Assembly: GCF_937875145.1 (NCBI RefSeq)
Contig: NZ_CALNCS010000093.1
Coordinates: forward strand, 1 to 6,252
Reading direction: 5' to 3'
Origin: Alkalibaculum bacchi
GTDB lineage: Bacteria > Bacillota > Clostridia > Eubacteriales > Alkalibacteraceae
Length of the DNA: 6,252 nt
Part shown: positions 1 through 4,685 of the stretch, in pieces
Position numbering within the stretch: position 1 is the first letter of the stretch
How the letters are laid out: each line of letters begins with the position of its first letter
Notes under the pieces: model-generated
What the model was told of the DNA's origin: nothing
The model's database searches: none
What the model saw: only the letters and a program-made list of their open reading frames with translations
Position numbers and translations under genes: made by a program

Positions 1-76
1 TCGGAACCTCAGGTAAGGTATAACCATATACTTTATATTTAATTTCTTGAAAGGGCTTAATTATTGTCTTATCCAT
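1..76 (-). CDS. Start of a probable restriction helicase/endonuclease (partial)
   Basis: Only the first 25 codons lie in the window; the rest runs off the left edge. The protein starts MDKTIIKPFQEIKYKVYGYT and continues LPEVP. From memory, an opening of the type 'IIKPFxEIxxxIYxYTxPE' is typical of large DEAD/DEAH-box helicase proteins found in restriction-modification loci next to small Eco57I-like methyltransferase subunits, so a DNA translocase or restriction subunit is my inference. The ATG at 76-74 overlaps the methyltransferase stop (71-69) by 8 bases, giving ATGGATAA. A good ribosome binding site (GGAGG) lies about six bases upstream inside the methyltransferase gene. The overlap implies translational coupling and joint function. 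Too little is visible to show helicase or nuclease motifs, so the family call is tentative. Confidence 0.6.
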   Translation of the reverse strand, partial: MDKTIIKPFQEIKYKVYGYTLPEVP

Positions 77-815
77 TGGCTTCCTCCATCTCCTCTTTAT
101 AAACATCGATTATTTTGACAGGTATATATCGCATTTCTTTTTGAATTTCATTTATGTTTTCAGATTCGTCTTCCAAAAAGTCAAACAAATCTAGTTGTAC
201 TGGCTCTTGTATAAATTTATTAATTGCTCGACCATTTTCTTTTTTTACATTTTCATATATCTCATCTAATGTATACTCTGTTCTTTGTATTTTAATATTT
301 TTTGATGTTTTCCTCATGTTAATAGGTTGCCATTCACTGAACACCAAAGGGCTACCATTTACTGATTTTCTCGTTAAAAAATTACCATTACAAATATTAA
401 GTGAAATGATTTTTTTTGCACTATCTAATACTTTGTCCTTTAGTTCTCCGCCATGATGCTCTACTTGTTCTTTGTACTTATCATAATATAGTTGAAACAT
501 ATTCATCACACATGTTTGAGCATTATCTTCTAATAATTCTATTCCGTACACTGTTGTTAGAGCGAGCAAAGAATAATTTTCATATTGGGTTAAATCTTTA
601 TTGTACTTCTCAGATACCATATTTAACTTTCTCTCCAGTATTACAACTAAAAAAGCACCTTCTCCAGCAGCAGGTTCTAAAAAAGTTGCTGTTAAATTTT
701 CACAAGCATCTTTTAACCCTGGAATATCCAGCATTTTGTTAACTATTCTTTTAGGGGTAAATACTTCTCCATGTTTTTGAACACGAAGCTTAGACTTAAT
801 AATTTCCTCTTTCAA
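69..815 (-). CDS. Small N6-adenine DNA methyltransferase subunit of a restriction-modification system
   Basis: A 248-residue protein with the N-terminal half of a SAM-dependent adenine methyltransferase. Numbering from the TTG start, HGEVFTPKRIV (16-26) is the motif X region seen in Eco57I and type I M proteins. EPAAGEGAFL (47-56) is the SAM-binding motif I, and YGIELLEDNAQ (90-100) looks like motif II. NICNGNFL (140-147) sits where the third SAM-pocket strand is expected. No catalytic (N/D)PP(Y/F) motif is present, so the catalytic half may be on another polypeptide or missing. An acidic tail contains QLDLF (207-211), the bacterial sliding-clamp-binding consensus. I chose TTG at 815: AGGAGG ends eight or nine bases upstream of it, whereas the GTG at 824 abuts AGGAGG with no spacing. 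It is the first gene of an operon with the overlapping gene at 76. It likely marks self DNA, but activity of this chain alone is doubtful. Confidence 0.8.
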   Translation of the reverse strand: MKEEIIKSKLRVQKHGEVFTPKRIVNKMLDIPGLKDACENLTATFLEPAAGEGAFLVVILERKLNMVSEKYNKDLTQYENYSLLALTTVYGIELLEDNAQTCVMNMFQLYYDKYKEQVEHHGGELKDKVLDSAKKIISLNICNGNFLTRKSVNGSPLVFSEWQPINMRKTSKNIKIQRTEYTLDEIYENVKKENGRAINKFIQEPVQLDLFDFLEDESENINEIQKEMRYIPVKIIDVYKEEMEEANG

Positions 816-875
816 ACATAGCACCCTCCTTTCGTGTCAGTACTTTCGGTTATCTATTCATTTCTAACTAGTTCT

Positions 876-884
876 ATTCTATCA
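876..884 (-). promoter_or_regulatory. Candidate extended -10 promoter for the methyltransferase operon
   Basis: Read on the minus strand the sequence is TGATAGAAT, matching the extended -10 form TGnTATAAT with one mismatch in the hexamer. It lies about 60 bases upstream of the TTG start at 815. No good -35 box is seen at 17-18 bases, which an extended -10 can tolerate. The gap 816-963 otherwise holds the radC terminator and a small inverted repeat, ATTGT-AC-ACAAT, at 915-926 that could be an operator. Based on matching by eye only. Confidence 0.35.
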
Positions 885-937
885 TAAAGAACTTTACTAA
901 ATTCATTTAAAGCAATTGTACACAATAAACCTTGAAG

Positions 938-965
938 AAAAAAAGGGAGTTGTTTCTCCCTTTTT
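938..965 (-). terminator. Rho-independent terminator after radC
   Basis: Stem GGGAG (945-949) pairs with CTCCC (956-960) around a six-base loop and is extended by an A5/T5 pairing (940-944 with 961-965). On the minus strand the stem is followed by seven T residues (944 to 938). It starts at the radC stop codon, as expected for an intrinsic terminator. Because the flanks are A-rich on one side and T-rich on the other, it may also work on the plus strand. It separates radC from the methyltransferase operon. Confidence 0.85.
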
Positions 966-1407
966 AAATATAGCCTCTTTCTTTCAAGCTAGTAAAGCTG
1001 CAATTATTGTTTACTACTAAGTGATCAAGCACTTCGATGCCTAGTAACTTTCCAGCTTCGACTAACCTCTTTGTAACATTAATATCTTCCATTGATGGTG
1101 TAATATCTCCACTTGGATGCTGATGCGCAACAATGACACTTGCTGCGTTATTAAGTATTGCTGATTTAAATACCTCGCGTGGATGTACGATCGAGGAATT
1201 TAACGAACCAACATGACAACGGTGAACTGCAATAACATTGTTTTTCGTATTTAAACACATAACAAAAAATACTTCTCGATCATCACGACCAATAAAGCGA
1301 GATGCTATTTTTGCTCCATCTTCTGGACTGCGAATTATGTAATTAACACCTTCTTCTGCCTCTCGAATTACTTGTTCAATGCGTACAATCTCTAAAATGG
1401 TTTCCAT
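964..1407 (-). CDS. radC: Short RadC-family JAB/MPN (JAMM) domain protein
   Basis: A 147-residue protein covering essentially only the RadC JAMM domain. Expected metal-site residues are visible: E45 in DREVFFVMCLN (43-53), and the HxHPSGD-xxxS-xxD signature in HQHPSGDITPSMED (95-108), giving H95, H97, S105 and D108. The helix-hairpin-helix N-terminal domain of full-length chromosomal RadC (about 220 residues) is absent. This short form is common on plasmids, prophages, islands and conjugative elements, often beside defence or anti-defence genes. The family's biochemical role is unsettled; 'DNA repair protein' is an old label. JAMM relatives are zinc metalloproteases/deubiquitinases. The ATG at 1407 follows AGAGAGGT (1416-1423) at good spacing. 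The gene appears to be a single-gene unit, with a terminator immediately after it and a 312-bp structured leader before it. Confidence 0.93.
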   Translation of the reverse strand: METILEIVRIEQVIREAEEGVNYIIRSPEDGAKIASRFIGRDDREVFFVMCLNTKNNVIAVHRCHVGSLNSSIVHPREVFKSAILNNAASVIVAHQHPSGDITPSMEDINVTKRLVEAGKLLGIEVLDHLVVNNNCSFTSLKERGYI

Positions 1408-1475
1408 CTAGATCAACCTCTCTATTATTTTTTGACCTTTTTGGTCACCACAGAGAGAATCTTCGCATCGATTAA

Positions 1476-1509
1476 TATCAAGTGGCGTAAGTAGCAGAGC
1501 TATCAAGTG
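1476..1509. repeat. 9-bp direct repeat, 25 bp apart
   Basis: TATCAAGTG occurs at 1476-1484 and again at 1501-1509, identical at all nine positions, in the non-coding region upstream of radC. Function unknown; it could be a pair of protein binding sites. Confidence 0.6.
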
Positions 1510-1542
1510 ATTCGTATATGTTCTGGGGAAGCCCAATGAATT

Positions 1543-1582
1543 AGGGTGCGTTAAAAGCGATAATTGCTTTATTACGCACCCT
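1543..1582. repeat. Two-part hairpin upstream of radC
   Basis: AGGGTGCGT (1543-1551) is perfectly complementary to ACGCACCCT (1574-1582). Inside it, AAAGC (1554-1558) pairs with GCTTT (1566-1570) around the loop GATAATT, leaving a small internal bulge (TA opposite ATT). That gives 14 base pairs in a long hairpin. No T-run follows on either strand, so it is not an ordinary terminator. Confidence 0.7.
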
Positions 1583-1638
1583 TATCCTACTTGGCTGACT
1601 CATAACATCCGAAGAACGAAGACCCTTTACATAATCGA

Positions 1639-1667
1639 TAATTCGTCTCTGCACTATAGACGAATTA
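1639..1667. repeat. Perfect 10-bp inverted repeat with 9-base spacer
   Basis: TAATTCGTCT (1639-1648) and AGACGAATTA (1658-1667) are exact reverse complements around a nine-base spacer (CTGCACTAT). No T-tract follows on either strand, arguing against a terminator. The geometry fits a dimeric regulator operator or a recombinase-type site. The function is not known. Confidence 0.7.
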
Positions 1668-1719
1668 GGAGATTATAATTAGGGGAGCTGAAAAGGGAAA
1701 ATAACAATACACTCTACTT

Positions 1720-2403
1720 TCAGGTGCTTTTTAATTCATTAATTATGTTAGCCTTCAAATACTTCTTTCTATCGACTCTAAAACCTATCGGACCGTCATC
1801 ATCCTCAATCATTTCAAGTGGTTCAGCATAACCATGAATGAGTTCACCATTTGTAACCCATTCTTCTATATCTTCTTCTAATTTCTTTTTATCAATTAAC
1901 TCATCAACTATTGAATTTATAAAACTTTTTTTAACTAACTCCTTTTCATCCTCAGTTATCTCACGAAACCTATTGTTTTTTCTTTGTTCATACTCAGTTA
2001 TAATAACCCTTTTATCATAAATACTTTTGGGTACTTCATCATCCGACCATCCCATAAGTAATTTATTTAAATTAACCCAATCTTTATCTATCATTGTTTT
2101 ACGATTACTATTAAACTGTTTTTTTAGTCGAGCAGACCGAAATTCAATAATTTCTTCTACAAAATCTATTTGGTATGTTCTAATTTTATTTCCTCCTTTT
2201 AATTTATCATAATATACGGATATATCCTTTCCTTCATCTTCCTTTTCATCATAAAACTGTTGCAGATAGCTACGCCATGTTTCTTCAGTTATCAAATGGT
2301 CATCCTCGCTTTTTCCTTCGAACGTGTAATTAAATTTAAAATCAATCAAATGTAATATTTCTTTAGTCGTTAAATACTCCTTGTTTAGAATTTCTTCATA
2401 CAT
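1720..2403 (-). CDS. Unknown acidic protein with a possible MerR-like helix-turn-helix N-terminus
   Basis: I do not recognise this 227-residue protein as a named family. Residues 10-20 (YLTTKEILHLI) look like the first helix-turn-helix helix of MerR/excisionase-type proteins. After a longer-than-usual insert, ITEETWRSYLQQFY (38-51) and KLKGGNKIRTYQIDFVEEII (68-87) resemble the wing and following helix of a MerR-like domain. The middle is basic (RLKKQFNSNRK, 92-102) and the C-terminal third is rich in E, D and K and probably helical (150-185). No signal peptide or membrane segment is seen. The ATG at 2403 is preceded by AGAGGTG at good spacing. It is transcribed divergently from the mobility operon, so its position suits a regulator of the element, but a cargo role is equally possible. 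The TGA stop is at 1722-1720, with no terminator immediately after. Confidence 0.7.
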   Translation of the reverse strand: MYEEILNKEYLTTKEILHLIDFKFNYTFEGKSEDDHLITEETWRSYLQQFYDEKEDEGKDISVYYDKLKGGNKIRTYQIDFVEEIIEFRSARLKKQFNSNRKTMIDKDWVNLNKLLMGWSDDEVPKSIYDKRVIITEYEQRKNNRFREITEDEKELVKKSFINSIVDELIDKKKLEEDIEEWVTNGELIHGYAEPLEMIEDDDGPIGFRVDRKKYLKANIINELKST

Positions 2404-2432
2404 TCTTTACACCTCTTTTAAAATCTAACTAC

Positions 2433-2441
2433 ATTTTACCA
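2433..2441 (-). promoter_or_regulatory. Candidate extended -10 promoter for the leftward gene
   Basis: On the minus strand TGGTAAAAT matches an extended -10 (TGnTATAAT with one mismatch), about 30 bases upstream of the start codon at 2403. The expected -35 position falls on the first copy of the 12-bp direct repeat (2457-2468) and has no good TTGACA match. Confidence 0.4.
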
Positions 2442-2456
2442 CAACTTAAAAAGAAA

Positions 2457-2488
2457 TAACGATAATTTTAACAGTATAACGCTAATTT
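2457..2488. repeat. Direct repeat TAACGnTAATTT, 20 bp apart, between divergent promoters
   Basis: TAACGATAATTT (2457-2468) and TAACGCTAATTT (2477-2488) match at 11 of 12 positions with start-to-start spacing of 20 bp, about two helix turns. The first copy overlaps the -35 position of the leftward candidate promoter. The second ends eight bases before the rightward -35 candidate. This fits an operator for a regulator acting on both directions; the protein at 1720-2403 is an obvious candidate, but that is inference. Confidence 0.55.
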
Positions 2489-2496
2489 AAAAGGGA

Positions 2497-2525
2497 TTCA
2501 AATGCATAACACAATTTATTACAAT
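2497..2525 (+). promoter_or_regulatory. Candidate promoter of the mobility operon
   Basis: TTCAAA (2497-2502) and TACAAT (2520-2525) are separated by 17 bases and match the -35 and -10 consensus at four and five of six positions. Transcription would start near 2532 and give a leader of about 50 bases before the YdcO-like gene. A second TATAAA at 2559-2564 lies too close to the ribosome binding site to serve well. Confidence 0.4.
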
Positions 2526-2569
2526 AAGTTTAACAGAAAAGAAATACTGATAAATGGCTATAAACTTTG

Positions 2570-2582
2570 AAAGGAGGTGATT
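2570..2582 (+). promoter_or_regulatory. Near-perfect ribosome binding site without a normal start codon downstream
   Basis: AAAGGAGGTGATT is complementary to the 16S rRNA tail over at least twelve bases (AAAGGAGGTGAT). The GTG inside it (2577-2579) cannot easily serve both as anti-SD target and start codon. At the usual spacing there is no ATG, GTG or TTG in any frame: the in-frame codons are ATT, ATC and TCG (2580-2588). See the gene below. Confidence 0.75.
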
Positions 2583-2855
2583 ATCTCGCTATACAAAGTG
2601 TTTAATCCCTATACACAGGATTGGTCAGATGTATATGCTTCAAGTGTTGCTAGCTTTTTGGAGGAGCATCATTGGGCATTACGAGAGAAACTTCTTTCTA
2701 GCAGTGTTAATCTGCTAAAAAGTTACAGATTAAGAGGTTTCCCACAAAGTAACACAGTGCCTATACTATTAGGTTTATGTAGACTTGAAATTGAAGATAG
2801 TAGTGAATTGAAAGAGACAATTGAAACGCTTGAAGATGCATTAAAATTATTCTAA
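2577..2855 (+). CDS. YdcO-like small protein at the head of the mobility operon (start uncertain)
   Basis: A small soluble protein of about 89-92 residues. The visible core runs LYKVFNPYTQDWSDVYASSV followed by a leucine-rich helical region and an acidic C-terminal helix (ELKETIETLEDALKLF). I recognise it mainly by position: in ICEBs1 a small gene, ydcO, precedes helP, conQ and nicK in this order. I do not know a biochemical function. The coordinates use GTG at 2577, the only standard start near the ribosome binding site, but that codon lies inside the site itself. Codon 2586-2588 is TCG at the spacing where a TTG would be ideal, as in nicK downstream (AAGGAGTGATTTC then TTG). The start may therefore be a non-standard ATC or ATT, or the start codon may have been lost by one substitution. 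The next standard in-frame start is GTG 2598. Confidence 0.65.
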   Translation: MIISLYKVFNPYTQDWSDVYASSVASFLEEHHWALREKLLSSSVNLLKSYRLRGFPQSNTVPILLGLCRLEIEDSSELKETIETLEDALKLF

Positions 2856-2907
2856 GTAAATCAACACAGGAATTTTAAAATAAAATTAAAGAAAGAGGTT
2901 ATGCAGT

Positions 2908-3294
2908 ATGCCGATTACAAATGCATGGGTATTTACGGAAACGAAGTTCAAAGCTGAAGAATTCCTAAAAAATACTGGAAATATTTTCAGGCTGGTATCA
3001 CAAAGACCTTATGTGAGTAAGAAAGAACCAGATGAAAAAGGAGTTACTTTAACTTTGCAAATCACAAAAGACGATACAGATTATGGTGTCGATAAAACGA
3101 CAGGATTTAAACGTGACAATAACGTCTTGAACACATTTGACGTAACAATCCTGAATAACAAAGAGCGTCTTGATATTCAAAAAGGAGAATATCTTCGTTT
3201 GCTAGACTTTATACCTGAAAAGTCCTTTGTTATAGGATTTGACTTAATTCTACGATTCAAAGATGTAGAGAAAGTTAATGTTAAAACAAAGTAA
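2908..3294 (+). CDS. helP: HelP-type helicase processivity factor (DUF961; YdcP/Tn916 Orf22-23 family)
   Basis: A 128-residue soluble protein of the DUF961 family. In ICEBs1 the equivalent protein, HelP, lets the host helicase PcrA unwind the element during rolling-circle replication and transfer. Family features include the N-terminal ITNAWVFTETKFKAEEF (residues 3-19), a central TLTLQITKDDTDYG (about 47-60), and a C-terminal strand pair around FVIGFDLILRFKDVEKV (about 106-122). Length is typical. The ATG at 2908 follows AAAGAGGTT at about nine bases; the earlier ATG at 2901 is out of frame. The 3' end overlaps the coupling-protein gene by 17 bases, indicating translational coupling. Its presence suggests the element replicates by rolling circle after excision. 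Confidence 0.88.
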   Translation: MPITNAWVFTETKFKAEEFLKNTGNIFRLVSQRPYVSKKEPDEKGVTLTLQITKDDTDYGVDKTTGFKRDNNVLNTFDVTILNNKERLDIQKGEYLRLLDFIPEKSFVIGFDLILRFKDVEKVNVKTK

Positions 3295-4591
3295 GTTAAG
3301 GACACAAAGACAGCAGAATGGAATATTTCTATTCATCCTGTTCATTCTGCTGTCAACATTAACCCTGTTATTGAGTTATATTGATTCTCAACTAGAGTTG
3401 GGAGTAGCAATATATTTTAATAAATTCATTACAAGCTTTTTGATCGTCATATTCCTGATCCAAATATTCATCTGGATAATTCGAAACAAAGCATATAAAG
3501 GCATAAAGTACGCTATTCATCATTATCTTATCGTTTTAAAGTTAAGAAAGGCATTTCTTGACGCTAATTATTATAACAAAAGATTTTATTTTAATAATGA
3601 AATAGCAGATTTACCTAAAGTGAGGTTAGAATTTTCCGACGATTTTTTAGAAGGTAAGTTATTTATTGAGAACATTAAGATTAATAAAAGTCTAGATGAG
3701 ATAAATGTTTCCTTTGGATTAATGGACTATATCGTAGAAAGACAATATTTATCTGACAATGAAAATTATCACGTCTTTGAAATCTACGATAGTAATATTG
3801 ACCAGCAATTTATATTTAATAGTATTGATGAGTTACAAGAATCTTCATCTCGATTAGATAATTATACGCTATTCATAGATAAGTCTGTTGAAATTCCATT
3901 ACACGGATCATTATTTGTAGGACAAACAGGTTCTGGTAAAACTTATGCTCTTTATTCTCTTGTGCTTCAAATGTTATGTAAAAATGTTCCATATAATATT
4001 TACTTTGCTGATCCAAAAAACTCTAGTTTAGCTGTTCTTGGAGAAAAGATTTCAAAACAAAATACCGCTTCAAATCTAAATGAGATCATAAGTTTGTTAC
4101 AAAAGTTTAATGATTTAATGGAAAAAAGAAAGACAGAAATTAAGGACAAATTGGCGACTAAGCTAGAAGCGACATATGCTGATTTTAATTATGAACCGCA
4201 TATATTTATATTTGATGAATTTGCGAGTTTCCAAACGGTTTTACAAGCTATGGAGAAAAAGAAACGTGATGAGGTTATGAAGCTATTATCTCAAGTTGTT
4301 TTGCAAGGTAGACAACTAGGATTTTTCCTATGGTTTGTAATGCAAAAGTCAGATGCTACACAATTACCAACTTATTTACGTGAAAATCTACCAGTAAAAT
4401 TTGTGCTTGGCAATGCAGAAAAGCAGACTTATACAACAGCATTTGGAACTGGTGTAGATATACCAGTAAAGGACTTCAAATTAGGTCAAGGTGTTTTTAC
4501 CTGTCCAATTGTAGCAAACACACCAAAAATTTGTCACTTTAGTTATTTGAATTTTGACATATTGGAAGCTGTGAACCACTTAAAAACGTGA
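3278..4591 (+). CDS. conQ: FtsK/SpoIIIE-type coupling protein (ConQ/TcpA family)
   Basis: A 437-residue membrane-anchored ATPase that delivers the relaxase-DNA complex to a conjugation channel. Two hydrophobic segments near the N-terminus (about 15-35 and 48-68) should anchor it in the membrane with a cytoplasmic ATPase domain. Walker A is GQTGSGKT (215-222); Walker B is IFIFDEF (309-315). A later GRQLGFFLWFVMQK (344-357) is the conserved strand with a glutamine seen in FtsK-like motors. Length is close to ICEBs1 ConQ and Tn916 Orf21. The ATG at 3278 lies inside helP and has only a weak AG-rich site upstream, so it probably depends on coupling to helP translation. The TGA stop at 4589-4591 touches the palindrome proposed as oriT. 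The reading frame appears intact. Confidence 0.93.
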   Translation: MLKQSKLRTQRQQNGIFLFILFILLSTLTLLLSYIDSQLELGVAIYFNKFITSFLIVIFLIQIFIWIIRNKAYKGIKYAIHHYLIVLKLRKAFLDANYYNKRFYFNNEIADLPKVRLEFSDDFLEGKLFIENIKINKSLDEINVSFGLMDYIVERQYLSDNENYHVFEIYDSNIDQQFIFNSIDELQESSSRLDNYTLFIDKSVEIPLHGSLFVGQTGSGKTYALYSLVLQMLCKNVPYNIYFADPKNSSLAVLGEKISKQNTASNLNEIISLLQKFNDLMEKRKTEIKDKLATKLEATYADFNYEPHIFIFDEFASFQTVLQAMEKKKRDEVMKLLSQVVLQGRQLGFFLWFVMQKSDATQLPTYLRENLPVKFVLGNAEKQTYTTAFGTGVDIPVKDFKLGQGVFTCPIVANTPKICHFSYLNFDILEAVNHLKT

Positions 4592-4668
4592 GCGGGGGTT
4601 TTGTAAAAACCCCCGCTCCGCAAAACAAGAGCATCAAGCTTGTTATTGACATATCAATGTTTATTGAC
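4591..4668. other. Candidate origin of transfer (oriT) between conQ and nicK
   Basis: AGCGGGGGTTTT (4591-4602) and AAAACCCCCGCT (4606-4617) form a perfect 12-bp inverted repeat with a three-base spacer. Next comes AACAAG/CTTGTT (4624-4629 with 4639-4644). The stretch then holds ATTGA-CATA-TCAAT (4645-4658) and two copies of TTATTGAC (4643-4650, 4661-4668). In ICEBs1 and Tn916 the relaxase nick site lies in a GC-rich inverted repeat at this same conQ-nicK junction. The position and C5/G5 arms therefore support oriT. Against it, the loop lacks the CTAAC-like sequence I would expect at the nick. It is not an ordinary terminator for the plus strand, as no T-run follows. Confidence 0.5.
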
Positions 4669-4685
4669 TTGAAAGGAGTGATTTC

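Larger units (their letters stand above)
1408..1719. other. 312-bp structured non-coding region upstream of radC
   Basis: No convincing gene is seen on either strand. The stretch looks visibly richer in G and C than its neighbours and contains several inverted repeats: TGACC-T5-GGTCA (1433-1447), TGGG-GAAG-CCCA (1524-1535), and two larger ones listed separately (1543-1582, 1639-1667). It also has a 9-bp direct repeat. Such clustering of hairpins is typical of a structured RNA leader, a single-strand replication origin, or a recombinase/relaxase recognition region. I do not recognise a known RNA family or a named single-strand origin type in it. No clear promoter for radC was found here. Confidence 0.45.

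Noticed and set aside
154..742. Two overlapping plus-strand reading frames of 100 and 108 codons
   Set aside because: They lie antisense inside the methyltransferase gene, have no ribosome binding sites, and their proteins look like random hydrophobic sequence.
822..824. GTG as start of the methyltransferase
   Set aside because: It directly abuts the AGGAGG element with no spacing; the TTG at 815-813 has ideal spacing and gives an N-terminus typical of the family.
1433..1447. TGACC-T5-GGTCA hairpin as a terminator or operator
   Set aside because: The stem has only five base pairs and it lies just upstream of the radC start; too weak to call on its own.
1838..2212. Two plus-strand reading frames of about 60 codons
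   Set aside because: They are antisense shadows of the 1720-2403 gene, with S/L-rich low-complexity products and no start signals.
4591..4617. Intrinsic terminator after conQ
   Set aside because: The stem is strong, but the plus-strand sequence after it is CCGCAAAAC with no T-run, and nicK follows in the same direction. On the minus strand there is a short T-run, but no upstream minus-strand gene to end.
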